DNA from: Leucosporidium creatinivorum | Lineage: Eukaryota > Basidiomycota > Microbotryomycetes > Leucosporidiales > Leucosporidiaceae | NCBI GenBank assembly: GCA_001600635.1 | Contig: BCKL01000001.1 | Location: 1,344,808 to 1,408,807, forward strand | Direction: 5' to 3' | DNA length: 64,000 nt | Part shown: piece after piece, positions 1 to 10,375 of the stretch | Layout of the letters: the number at the start of each line of letters is the position of its first letter | Position numbering within the stretch: the first letter of the stretch is position 1 | Notes under the pieces: model-generated | Told to the model about the DNA's origin: nothing | The model's database searches: none | Seen by the model: the letters and a program-made list of their open reading frames with translations, nothing else | Position numbers and translations under genes: made by a program

Positions 1-1328
1 ATGTATCTCCCCACTCGCTCTTCCTCTTCTTCGCCTTGATGGCGACTTTTGCCATCGCGTCGGAGCTTTGATAGACGGCGGTGCCCTTGCGCTCGGGGGA
101 GAGGAGAGGATGGGAGGGAGCTGGTAGGACGGGCTTGGCGATGCGAGAAAAGTCGGGGAGTGTGCGAGCCGCCGTTAATGGCGGGAGGGGAGGAGGTGCG
201 CCGGGGAAAGCTGGCGTAGACGTCTGGCCGAGGGGTGAGAGAGGTTAGCTGAGGGCTCTGCCATTCAATCGAAGAGCCAGCTCGTACCTCGGGACCGAAC
301 GTATCTTGCGAAAGCTCTGGCATTGACTTGGAGCGCGAATTGGAGTGGTCGGCGCTCTGCTCGGGGCGACTTTCGGGGAGGAGGAAGCTGCCGGTGAAGT
401 CGCCGCTGGAGGCAGGCTCGGTGGTGGCGGAAGGGGTAGGATCCGCGTTGTTGTGCGTCGGGAAGACCCTCTTGCTGGGCGATAAGCGGCCTTGGAGGAG
501 GTTCATGGCGACGGCGGGCGAGGAGGAGGGTCCGCTGGTGCCGCCGTCGACGTTGAGGTGGGAGGTACGAGGGCCCAGGGGAGGTAGGGGTGCAGCGATG
601 ATGGCTGGCGAGACGATTGGTGGTTCTGGCTGCGTCGGTGCAGAAGGCTGAGAGGGCGACATCTCCTTGTGGGAGTACAGGTCGGCGCGGACCTGGTCGA
701 CTCGGCTGTCCTCCTCGACGCGTTCTAACGCGACGCTCGAGTCTCCCCCGCTGACCATCATACTCACATCCTCCTCGCCGTGCTGAATGCCGCCCGCCGC
801 CCTCGTGAGATCCATCGACAGCTCGCCGTCCTCCTCCTGCTCGAAGCGCGACTGCTCTCCGCCAGCCGTCGTATCCCGTTCTCCAGCAGTAGCAGCCTCA
901 TCTTCCTTCTCTACATCCGAGGGGGCTTTGCTGCCGCCCTCCCTGAAGCGATACGGCGCGAAAGAGATGTCGCGACCTAGCGACTGCACCTGCGTCTCGC
1001 CCAAGTTGCCGCTGACCTCGTAGGTAGGCTGCGAGGCGGACCGTCGACGCTCCTGAAATGGGCTGGGAGCTGGTGGCGACTGCTGGGACTCGGGAACGCG
1101 AGAGACGTCGGGATCCTCAATGTCGTCCAGCGCGGCGGATGGCGACGAGACGAGAGGTTGCGTTGGTCGAGCAGGAGCAGGCGAGGATGATTGAGTGCCG
1201 TGAATGGGTCCTTGGAGTACGTCGTGGAGGTACGAATCGCCGTAGGAGCGGTCGGCCGACTCGATGAGGCTGCGCTGAGTGCTCGCCTGGTCCGGCTGCG
1301 AGGGCGTGTTGGGCACTAGCTCCGTCAT
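1..1328 (-). CDS. Spc7/KNL1-like kinetochore scaffold, partial (C-terminus off window)
   Basis: The reading frame runs left from an ATG at 1328 and leaves the window. One intron is visible (about 224-287, donor GTACGAG, CTAAC branch). The protein is disordered and Ser/Pro/Glu-rich. It carries SLGRDISFAPYRF, which resembles the SILK/RVSF-type phosphatase-docking area of Spc105/KNL1 proteins, and further on GELSMDLTRAAGGI, which resembles a MELT/MDLT repeat that Mps1 phosphorylates to recruit Bub3. On that basis I infer an outer-kinetochore scaffold. The diagnostic coiled coil and RWD domains would lie outside the window, so this is tentative. The start is uncertain: an exon with an ATG at 1586 can splice in phase into this frame just upstream of 1328 and would add about 50 residues. 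Confidence 0.45.
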   Translation of the reverse strand, partial: MTELVPNTPSQPDQASTQRSLIESADRSYGDSYLHDVLQGPIHGTQSSSPAPARPTQPLVSSPSAALDDIEDPDVSRVPESQQSPPAPSPFQERRRSASQPTYEVSGNLGETQVQSLGRDISFAPYRFREGGSKAPSDVEKEDEAATAGERDTTAGGEQSRFEQEEDGELSMDLTRAAGGIQHGEEDVSMMVSGGDSSVALERVEEDSRVDQVRADLYSHKEMSPSQPSAPTQPEPPIVSPAIIAAPLPPLGPRTSHLNVDGGTSGPSSSPAVAMNLLQGRLSPSKRVFPTHNNADPTPSATTEPASSGDFTGSFLLPESRPEQSADHSNSRSKSMPELSQDTFGPEVRAGSSIEWQSPQLTSLTPRPDVYASFPRRTSSPPAINGGSHTPRLFSHRQARPTSSLPSSPLPRAQGHRRLSKLRRDGKSRHQGEEEEERVGRY

Positions 1329-1607
1329 GAGAGGACGCCTCAGTAGATTGCTGTCCTGTAGGTGGCTCCTGACGTGGCGAGATTGAGAGCGAAAGATGAG
1401 GCGGGAAGCTGAAAGTGAGCGCCGGCCTTCGCGGCCTCACCAAGTCGCGTTCGCTGCGAAGGGTCGAGCTTGCTTGTAGGTACTCTCTCGGGTTCGGGAG
1501 TGTAAAAAGGACGTCTGATAATATAGCAGACTGATTGCGAGCAATATCTTCAGTGACAAACGCTTGCAGAAGCCGAGGGGAAGCATCTCGGCGATGATGA
1601 GGCCAGC

Positions 1608-2750
1608 TCAAGCCGGGTCCCTGGCGTACACCTCCTCCATGCCTTCTCCATAGTACTCCTCCATCCGCTTGCGCCACTTTCCGAGCTCTCCATGTCCCCA
1701 GACATCGTCGGCGAGAGCTGCGCTCACACTTCGGAGCATGCGATGAGGGCCGAGGGCCAAGAAGTCCTGTTTGAAAGACTCTAGTCAGCTAAAGTTCAGC
1801 GGTGAGATTTGAACGCCTCGCCTTGAATCCTGGAGCGGTAGGAGAGGAGAAGAACAGGTTGGTGTTGCTGAGTAGAGCCTCCAGCGGCTTGAGCTCTTCT
1901 TTGAGCTCTTGCAACGCTTTCTCTGCGCGGGCCCAATGCATGTTAGCTCGCCTACAAGTCTGAAAAGTACTAGACGACGTCTGAGACTCACCAGGATCAT
2001 ACTCGCAGTAGGCCTTGAACACTCCTTCGCCCATACGCGCATCCGACGTCCAATACTCGCGGTCCTGCACGAGAGAAAGGTCAGGCGTGATGCTGAGTAG
2101 GTAGGCCAAGAGCGATTGATCTCACCTCTTCGGTGAACTGGGGTGCGAAACGAGGCATAAAAACTCGCTTCAAGCCCTGATACTTGACCACTGCTTCGCC
2201 GAGTCGCCGAGATCAGCTCTTTTCCAATGTAGTAGAAGAGAAGAGCGTACGTTTCCCAAACTCCTTGGACTCTTGAACAGCCGCCAAGTGCTCTGGCGAG
2301 TTGACGTCGATGGGAAGGGCTGCTTCAGGCCGAAAGATGCTCGGCGCGGAAGGGTAGGCTTCTTCGAGCCATCTGCAGACGGCGAGATGCATCAGTGTTG
2401 GGACAGCGGACCTTAATAGAGCCTCTGTAGGTCGATGAGAGCTGACTTGGCGATCTCGAACGAGTCCATCAGCAGCGAGCCATCATCGCGCTGGATGAAC
2501 GGCGCTGTTGGTCACGCAGAGGTCAGCTTGCATGGAGCCCAAGAGCGTGAACGAGCAGCGATGGCCCACCAGTAGCTTTCTCTACACCCAGCTGCTCCTT
2601 GTAGACGAAGCGCAGGTCGTTATATCGCACATCGCGCGTTTCAAAGGGCACTCGCTTCGTCAGCAGCGCCAGGCGAGCCACAATGGTGGCAGGGGAGAAC
2701 CAAGGCTGTCCACCGGACTGATTAGGGACGAGGTCGTGTAGGATAATCAT
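1608..2750 (-). CDS. Glutathione S-transferase-like protein (fungal GSTFuA/etherase-like)
   Basis: Seven exons (2570-2750, 2447-2504, 2251-2372, 2126-2190, 1992-2064, 1822-1922, 1608-1766) join in phase to give 252 residues. The N-terminus MIILHDLVPNQ followed by SPATIVARLALLTKRVPFET is a thioredoxin-fold GST N-domain of the Ure2p/etherase type. The next part, about residues 61-85, has GSLLMDSFEIAKWLEEAYP, the usual Ser-containing glutathione-binding turn followed by the domain linker. The rest is the helical C-terminal domain. The likely role is cytosolic glutathione-dependent conjugation or reduction; the substrate cannot be told from sequence. The last intron (1767-1821) has a GC rather than GT donor (AAG|GCGAGG), and the frame requires it. 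Moderately sure of family, less of subclass. Confidence 0.75.
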
Positions 2751-4239
2751 GTCGAGGCGAAACAGACGGCGTGGGCAGAGAGCAACAGTCGGAGCTTGGA
2801 GTCGCCGGCCTCTTGTCGCGATGTCGCAGAGCTTGTCGCAGGCTCGCTGTTAGCTTCTCATACGCTCTCGTACAGCTGGGGCAATGACAGATATGTGATG
2901 AAAGGATGGTTGCAAAGCAAATAACGCCCTGCTGCAACTCGTCAACCTCCGCCGAACCATCGCCGACACTCCTTCTTGAAGTGATGTAGGGTCATTTCTG
3001 GCACCAACCCTCCGTAGGTAGTAGAAAGAGCCGGTTCTAATGATGCCCTGTGATTCATATTGCTTGCCTGAATCCCTCGCGCACCTATTGAGCCCACCGA
3101 AGTGGAAGGCGGCGAGGACTGTCAAGTAAAGGCAGCGAGTGGGTGTGGTAGGAGGATAGAGAGGTGAGTACATTCAAGAGCAGCCGTGACAACCTGAAAC
3201 CTGATCTCCCCGTCTGCAGGCTGCAATCTTTGCTACCAGTGGAGGAAAACCTTCTCAAGTCCGAGAGCGCCGAACAAGACGCCAGAGGTGGGCGATGAAG
3301 CAAGGGGTAGTTCATGTAGCGTCTAGGTAGCTAGAGCGTGTTGTGCGGCCTGCAGGGCGGACGTCGACGAGGCTGGGAGAAGAGCGAGGTGAAGCGTCGA
3401 GTGGAGATGGTTGGCTAGGGTACACATGAGTCGATGTAATTGGTGGAGAACAGGAAATTGGCTGCTGTGCTGGTGCAGGTCGAAACGGTTGCGTGAGGAG
3501 GATGAAGTAGGAAGGGAAGAGTTCAGAGGCGAAAGCGAACGCTTTGCTGGTGCGGAATAGGAGTTGGGCCTAGTTGGGCGATTTCCGAGCTTCAGAAGTT
3601 GGCATAATCGGACGAGGGGATGTTGAAAGAGTCTCCAGGGCAGTTAGGGCTCACTGAAAGACGCTATGGACCCCGTTGGCCTCGAATTGCTGTCGGCGCC
3701 GAACGAACGTTAACGCCGAGCGGGCGACTGGGAAGTGTCTACAGCGGTGTGGTGGGTGGTGGAGCTTTCAACACCCTTTCCAACACTCCACCCATTCCCA
3801 GCCTTCTTGGCAGAGGTAGAACATGGCGCGGGAACCTTGCAACTGGCCTCCAGTTGGAAGCCGTACTCTGTGAAATGTCGGTGGAAGGTCAAGAAACACT
3901 TCCAGATGGCACTTCATGACGGGGTATAGAGCAGACGGAAAGCTACAGATCGAGCCTGTGAGTTATGGATGCGGTGGCGTGACGGTCTTTGCTCGGAGAG
4001 CTCAGCATGGCCTCCGGCTGGAGCGCCGAACTCAGCGCCGAGCAGCCGTGGCGGGCAAGAGCACCTCTGGGCAGGAGAACGAGTCCGGGAGACGGCGTCT
4101 AGCGGCTTCTGTGCAGGCCTTTGAGATTGATCGCATCTTCTTCATCGACTGCAGCCCTCTCCCCTCCATCGACTCGCGCCCTGCCCCTTCTCCAGCCGCC
4201 GAGCAAACCCCGCTCGTTTCTAACGCCGTCGACTCGCCC
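2751..4239. other. Intergenic stretch without a confident gene
   Basis: Between the GST start and the small gene at 4240 no reading frame has recognisable domains or a convincing intron pattern. Short open frames of 60-110 codons occur on both strands (for example 3085-3315 on minus), but none shows conserved motifs. The stretch must contain the GST promoter. Confidence 0.4.
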
Positions 4240-4758
4240 ATGACCTTCGCCTCGCTTGCTATCGAGCAGTCTACATCCAGCGATTGCCTTTCGAATATTG
4301 CGACCGCCAGCGAGGAGCAGGAAGTCGCGGAGTCGGTCATTGAGGTGCAGGAGGAGGAAGGGGAGGAGAGGTGGAGTCGACTCGGAGCGCCGACGAGCAG
4401 GAGTCTGAGGCTCTCTTTGGCTCGTCGGACGAGGATAGCTCGGACGCGTGGAGTATCATCACTATCACTCCCACCAGCAATGCCTCCACGCTACCCTCAT
4501 TTCGTCTCAACCCCTCGTTCGAGCGCTCGACCGCCTTCGCCGAGATGAAGTCGCCCGCCCTCAAAACCACATGCAGCATGTTGGCCTCCGTCGACTCGCA
4601 AGACATCTCGACCTGGGCTTCCCTCACAACCAAGTCGCTCCGCTTCAAAAGACCTATGTGAGCGAGAAAAGCGAACACGGGCTGCGCCGAAACCTCGCCA
4701 AGCTTGCCGTCTCGCGTTTACCGCTGCTGACACGATTGAGTACAGCTCCGTCGCCACA
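4240..4758 (+). CDS. Small acidic/Ser-rich protein of unknown function (frame change inside)
   Basis: An ATG at 4240 opens MTFASLAIEQSTSSDCLSN and an acidic stretch. At about 4345-4370 the sequence must shift frame to continue into the segment carrying ALFGSSDEDSSDAWS and RLNPSFERSTAFAEMKSP. A probable intron with donor GTGAGC (4660) and acceptor CAG (4748) leads to a stop a few codons later. I do not recognise the protein. A diverged copy of the GSSDE segment lies inverted at 18330-18586, next to the paralogous F-box gene, so the gene belongs to the duplicated block. It runs tail to tail with the F-box gene at 4815. The frame change means it may be a decaying gene, or an exon boundary may have been missed. 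Confidence 0.3.
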
Positions 4759-4814
4759 TGAAGATTGGTATCGTTTCAAGCAAGTACTCTGCCGACAGGC
4801 ACCTCTGCCCCTCC

Positions 4815-6002
4815 TCAGCTCCTCCACTTGAACTCGCTGTCCAGGTAAGGATCGATGTCCTCGAGCAAAGCCCAGTAGTCCCACTCCACCTCCACCCCTC
4901 TCCTCTGCGCTACTATCCCGATCTCTACCATCTCACTGAGAGGACGAGGTGCTTGGTAGAGGGTGTCGGCGTCCAACCAGACGTGATAATCGAGCCAAAG
5001 CGACTTGAGCGCGGGGAGGCGACGTGTGTCGGCGAGAGAAGCGAGGAGGTAGTCGGTTCTGATGGGGACGAGGCTGAAGCTGAGGTGCTCCAGAGTCGAG
5101 GGGAGCGCGCGGAAGACATCGATGTCTTCGAGGGCCGGGGACGGAGTTGGAGGATTCATCGACGAGCAAAGCTCGAAGTCGCGGAGGTTGGGGAGGGCCT
5201 CGAGGATTGACCTCAGACGTAGCGACGCCGCTTGAGTAGTGTCTTCTAGCTCAAAACGACAGGCAAGAGAGAGGATGCGAAGCGCGGTGCAAGCGGATAA
5301 GTCGAGCGAGGAGGGGAGGCCGACTAAGTTGAGGTGAAGGCAAAGGAGCGAGTCGTTGGAGCTTGCAAGGACGGGTCGAATGACCTCCAAGTCGATTGTC
5401 GCGGAGTGCGACCATCCCTGAAAGAATTTGAGGGCGGATGGAGCGGGATCGGTGCTCGGCGAACAGCACTCAAGGTCAATGTAGAGCTCGGAGAGTTCAA
5501 CGAACGAGCTAAGCCAGTTAGCGTGGGGCTTCCAATTGCCGCTGAGGACAAGGTACTGGAGACGAGGTCCTACGTCCGAGAGCGCGCGCTCGACCGCGCT
5601 CGGCATCGGCTCAGGTGCCCATGTATCCAGGCTCGGGAGGCGGAGACTGAGGTGCGTGAGGTTGGTGCAGAGAGATAGAGCCATAACGACAGCGAGTTCC
5701 GCCAGCACAGGGTCCATCGGCTCGAAGAGGCAGATACGAAGGTTTCTAGCGAGGATGCCGAGGTCGGGATTGCGGGCGAGCGCAGCCAGCAAGCACTGGG
5801 ACTGTTGTGCGCCGTAGTCGGTGCCATCTTGAGACTTTCTGCCCCAGCCTACAGCCAGCGCCTGGTAGAGGAACTCTCGAGCGAGAGGCAAGAACGTCTT
5901 CGAGACGAGGCAACAAGTTGTCAAGGTCTTTCCGTCATGCCATGCGGGTACCCTTTTGAGAATGGCGCTGATGATCTCGGGAGGAAGCGAAGGGACGGGC
6001 AT
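4815..6002 (-). CDS. F-box/leucine-rich protein, left copy
   Basis: A single coding exon of 395 residues. The N-terminus MPVPSLPPEIISAILKRV then CCLVSKTFLPLAREFLYQ matches the F-box consensus (LP.E....I...... L.L.S..F...A...LY), the module that docks on Skp1 in SCF ubiquitin ligases. The remainder has irregular leucine-rich units such as LTHLSLRLPSLD and LQYLVLSGNW, expected to form the substrate-binding surface. The start is set by the conserved MPVPSLPPE shared with the paralogue at 16968. Upstream lies a leader with two introns that is nearly identical to that of the paralogue. Overall protein identity with the right copy is about 40% by eye. The substrate is unknown; F-box families of this style are numerous and fast-evolving in basidiomycetes. 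Confidence 0.75.
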   Translation of the reverse strand: MPVPSLPPEIISAILKRVPAWHDGKTLTTCCLVSKTFLPLAREFLYQALAVGWGRKSQDGTDYGAQQSQCLLAALARNPDLGILARNLRICLFEPMDPVLAELAVVMALSLCTNLTHLSLRLPSLDTWAPEPMPSAVERALSDVGPRLQYLVLSGNWKPHANWLSSFVELSELYIDLECCSPSTDPAPSALKFFQGWSHSATIDLEVIRPVLASSNDSLLCLHLNLVGLPSSLDLSACTALRILSLACRFELEDTTQAASLRLRSILEALPNLRDFELCSSMNPPTPSPALEDIDVFRALPSTLEHLSFSLVPIRTDYLLASLADTRRLPALKSLWLDYHVWLDADTLYQAPRPLSEMVEIGIVAQRRGVEVEWDYWALLEDIDPYLDSEFKWRS

Positions 6003-6576
6003 GTCGGTGGATGGACGGCGCGAAGATGAGCGAGCGAGCGAGGGAAAGGAAGCTCGGCGATCGTCGACTGAGCTTCGAGAGCTGTATGGCGGCGAGAAAG
6101 GGTCAGCTGGACTTCGTTAAGGTATATGTGATTCCTCCGAGCACACACCTGCTGTAGCTGTAGCTGAGCGCACTTGGATGAGCACGAGCCCTGTTGTGAG
6201 CGAGAGGCTCGAGCGTCCGAGTTCTGCTCGAGTCGAGCTGGGAGCTGTAGAGATGGAGATTGGTCAGCGGAGGAGCAGTAGAGCAGTTCAAAGCACTTGG
6301 ACTCACTCCTGAGCAGTCGGACTGGCGCCCTTTGAGCTTTTAATCCAGCTAGGGCGACGAAGGAGATGAGACGAGCTTCCAGACGAGCAGCTTCGAGGAG
6401 AGGTGTAGTCGAGTGGGGAGGGTGTAGAGCTTTGTGTCGAGCTTCTAGCTAGCTTCGTAGTCGTCCGAGTCCCTGCGAAGCGAGTCGAAGCGAGAAAGAC
6501 GAGTGAAGCGTAGGAGAGCAAGCCGAGTCGAGTTGGGCGAGGGAGGTCAAGAGGGGAGAAGAGAGGTTGGAGGAGC
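6003..6576 (-). repeat. Duplicated F-box leader, left copy (inverted relative to 16386-16967)
   Basis: This stretch is the 5' leader of the left F-box gene. It is reverse-complement to the leader of the right F-box gene. The best part, about 6182-6376, differs from 16594-16790 at only about two positions and includes a complete intron (6245-6306, donor GTGAGT). A second leader intron is at 6082-6148 and is more diverged. Both leaders sit directly upstream of MPVPSLPPE and have matching intron positions, so they are probably transcribed and spliced 5' UTR. Confidence 0.8.
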
Positions 6577-6837
6577 GGGTGAGCTGAATCGGTACAGGCT
6601 CTGCTAACTAAGTCATCCTTGCGCCTGTCTATCAGTTGCTGCACTGCAGCATGTCTTCCTCACTCTCCGCAGACCACTGCTCGGCGACCGTTCCCACCCG
6701 CTCGCATGTACTCAAGCTCTGTCTGAGGCACTTCTGCAGGGCTCAAACGCGAAGAGCTCGGGCTGATCTCGTCCCCAGCTCTAGTAAACAGATCAACATT
6801 GGCATGTCGACGACCAAACCCTCCCATCCGCCTCTCC

Positions 6838-9800
6838 TTAGGCAACGCTGGCGACAATAGCCTCGCTCTTCATCAGGGCCTGCACCATCTTGCCGACCTC
6901 CTTGCGGCGCTGCACGACCGAGTCGCTCTCCTTGAGAATCTCGTCTGCGAAAAGGCGCCGAGTTACTGAGGTGCGCCGAGCAGAGCAGTTCAAAGAGCGT
7001 ACCAATAGTATCGGGCTTGTACAGCTCGCCGAGAAGCTCCCGCTGAAGATCGTCCTTGGCGTGGAAGACGAGGTTGAGCATGATGGCTGTGAAGGGAGAA
7101 GCAGGTTAGGCTGCTGGTCTTCGAAGGTAAGCGGCAAATACGAGCAGACTCGCCTTTCGGGACCATGTCGATGAGGGTGCGCTTCGACAGGGAGAAGTAC
7201 GAGCTGATGAGAAGCTTGATGACCTCAGTCTCCATGGTCTCCCGCTCGGAAAGGGTGCCCGAGGCGCGAAGAACCTGAGGAGGCTGGTGAGGGCGAACGA
7301 GCGATAGGTTAGTGAGTGAGCTCCACGACGGTGGTAGAAGGGTAGCAGCTTACTGCTTCCATAGCCGCGGCTCCCTTCTTGTTCGCTGACGCCACCGGCT
7401 TCTTTCCTCCAGGCCAGAACGAGCCAAAGAAGCCCTCGTCCTTCTTGAGGTCAACATCGAGATCCCTGCCGTTGTTGAGGGTGCCAGGAGCGAGCTTGCC
7501 CGTCTTGGGATCGTGTGCTGGGGGAGGAGGCTTGTTGGCGTTCATACGGTCCGAGACGATGGCCATGGCCTTGTGGCCGCTGATGAAGTCCGGGTGGCCG
7601 GTGTTGATGTAGGTCGACTCCATGCTGCGAGCGGAAGGATCAGCAGATGCTTTCGAAGATGGGAGGACGCTGGAACTCACTTGACAAGATCGGTGACGAG
7701 CTTGTTGGTGGGCACCATCGACTTGCGGTAGAAGGTCTGAACGGTCGAGAAGAAGCGGTCGCGGAGAGCAGGGTAGCGCTTGAAGGTGGCCTGTGAGAGA
7801 ATGAAGGTTCAGCGAGAGTACGTCTGTGAGACGAGCGCGAGCGACTCACGTTCTTGCTCAGAAGCTGGTTCAATATCCGCATGAGCTCGTCGTACACGAG
7901 GCCAGCACACTTGAGAGCGGGCTCCTCGATACGCTTGATCTGCTGCTTGATGATCACCTCGAAGGCGGTGGTGCCGACGAAGAGGGCAGGCGAAGATCCC
8001 TGTGGGAGCGAACGGAGGGGTCAGCCTCGGCGCAAAGCAATCTTCAACGGTAGATCACGCACAGAAGAGTTGTACAGGATGGTGCGGATATCGGCGTCCT
8101 TGACCTGGTCGTAAGGGTCGAGCGACTTGACACCATTCGAGAAGAGCTCGTGGAAGACGAAGCTGATACGTGCTCCTCCCGAAAGCTCGTTGAGCGAGAG
8201 GTCGCCCGAGTGGCCATCGATGGCTGAGCGGAACTCGGCGCAAAACTCGGTAATGATCTGCAGAATGACGTTGCTCTGTTGCAGGTGGGAGGGTCAAGGT
8301 CAGCGGTCGGTCAGCGCTGAAGGGGGCCGCTAAGCGTACGTTACTGCCCTCGCCTTGGGGTCCTCCGAGCGAAGCGAGCTCCTGCTCGTACTTGGTCAGG
8401 TTGGAAGAGATCTTCTGCTTGATGTCGGGAAGCGTAGCCTTGATGTGGTGCATGAGGATCTGGAGACAGCGAAGGGGATGTGAGCTCGCCGCTGCTGTCG
8501 TATCCGCTCGCTCTACTCACAGTGTTGAGACGCCTGGTGAGGTAAGGGGTTCCGCAGTACGAGGCCTTGCTCCTGTACGACGAGTGGTTCTCGAAGAACT
8601 GCTTCTCGTGCTCGAGAGCGGCGGCGATGGGGCGCTTCTGGTCGATGTCGCGCTGTCCACGGTTGACGACGGGAACGTAGCCGAGGCGAAGAGGGATGAT
8701 CCTGCCAGCGAGAATATCGACAACGTCGGTTCCCTGGTCCCTACGAGATCGCCGAAGCGGGGTCAGCCTGACATTCGACGGGCTCGCACCGTATCAGCGC
8801 AACAGCTCACATCAGATCAACCTTGGTGAGCACACCGATAGTCCTGGTTCCCTCAGGGTCGCATTCCCTGGCCATCTTGAGACCGTCCGAGTTGGCCAAA
8901 TCGGTGTTGGCAGCAGTGACGGCGAGGATGATCGAGTTGGGCTTCATGATGAACTTGAGGAGCATCTCGCGAATCTGACGCTCAATATCGCGAGGCTGAT
9001 CTCCGACGGGGACCTGCGAAGGAAGCACTGCGTCAATACGAGCTCGGCGAGCAAGGCCGAAGCGAGCGCACCTTGGTGAGTCCGGGAAGATCAATGAGGG
9101 TGAGGGTGAGGACATGGGGGGAGAAGATACGGAGACCGATGGGGAGGGGGGAGATACCTGTGTAGAAGAGTGAGCTTAGCTCGCTGCTCGCAAGCCGATA
9201 CGACCTGCACCAACACGCACCGGCATTCTTGCCCGTCTTCAGCTCAGTGTCGGCGACAATCTCATCACGGATCTTGTTGAAGTCAAAGAACTTCTCTCCA
9301 GGACGGTGAAGCTGTACAGAGAGAGCTCGTCAGCTCGCGTGCACGTCTCGCTGCCGGCCCCTCGCAACTCACGAACTCTCCCCACTCGTCCTGGTTGCTG
9401 GCCTTATCAGAGGTAGGCTCGGATCCAGCCTCTTTTGTGAGGTGACTACGAGTCAGCTTGGCTTGGACGGAGGCCCGGTCAATACAGCAGACGCACCCTC
9501 CTTCTTGGAAGCTGCCGGTCGGTTGATGAGCTGAAGGACGAGAGGACGACGGGTGACGATTCCGGCTGTTCGATAGTAGATATAGTAAGCTCCTGGAGCT
9601 TTGCAAGAATGTAGCTGGACAGTACTCACTTCCTCGGGGCAGGAAGTCGCGCCCGACGATGTTCTGTGACGCGGAAGGGCGAAGGAGGTCAGCCAGGGAC
9701 GTCCCACTGCACCAGACTGGCATCTATAGCTCACCTCTAGTACTGAAGACTTTCCACTGTAGAGCAAACACGCCGAAAGAGGAGCAGTCGGGGTCAGCTT

Positions 9801-9983
9801 TCGGCTCAGCGCTCAGGCGCCACCTCGACGAGTGCCACCAGAGCAGCGTAGGCGAGGGCTCGTCGCTCACCTGGACTGGGATCCAATGACTGCAATCTGG
9901 GGCAAGTCGATAGGGTTGGAAGTGAGGCCGCTAGCTGCGAACGCGTCCTGCAGGCGGTTGACAGTGCTGATGAGGCCCTCCAT
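6838..9983 (-). CDS. VPS1: Vps1 dynamin-like GTPase
   Basis: Seventeen exons join in phase to a 690-residue protein, close to the usual Vps1 length. The start [15 protein letters not shown] is followed by the GTPase domain: the P-loop [12 protein letters not shown] is split by an intron and partly lies on a 22-nt exon (9735-9756). Then come [17 protein letters not shown] (switch I), DLPGLTK (G3) and LTKVDLMDQGTDVV (G4). Middle and GED regions follow, ending [19 protein letters not shown]; there is no PH or proline-rich domain, as expected for fungal Vps1. The protein acts in Golgi/endosome-to-vacuole transport, peroxisome division and endocytosis. The intron at 7087-7153 has a GC donor (AAAG|GCGAGT), forced by frame and by the conserved KAIM junction. 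Introns are about 46-115 nt with CTGAC branch sites. Confidence 0.95.
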
Positions 9984-10375
9984 ATCGCGCTGAAGCTTCG
10001 TTTCGAGCGATGGGTGTCTGTAGGTTGGTGGCCTGTCTAATGTAGGCGTCAACGGGCGGAAGCGTGAAGAGAGACGAGCGAAAGATGAGGGAGAAGGCCA
10101 AGGGGCGGTGCTGGCGAGTCGAGCAGTTTCAACGACACGTCGAGAGTTGGCGAAAGTGCTACAGAGTTGCTCCGAGAGAGCGAGAAGGTTCATTCGCTTT
10201 ATAGGCAGCTGCTTGATCTGATGGAAGGCTCTCATTGACCGCAGAAAGAGCGACAACTCCAATCGCCGAGCTCAAACGACCGCCGAGCATCTTCGTAGGA
10301 GACAAATACACTACAATGGTGGGTCACTGATCTACAGAAACCACAAATGATACTACCTGCACTCCGCTTCATCCC
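9984..10375. other. Promoter interval of VPS1 / 3' region of next gene
   Basis: Both neighbours are on the minus strand, so this holds the VPS1 promoter and the 3' end of the gene above. An open frame continues upstream of the VPS1 ATG for a while, but the conserved Vps1 N-terminus begins at 9983. No specific regulatory motif recognised. Confidence 0.5.

Noticed and set aside
1800-1822. GTTCAAATC on minus, another T-loop-like match
   Set aside because: It lies in the GC-AG intron of the GST gene; no stem pairs for a tRNA.
3620-4239. Plus-strand frames of 60-100 codons before the small gene
   Set aside because: No start context, motif or intron phase ties them to the 4240 gene, so they were left out.
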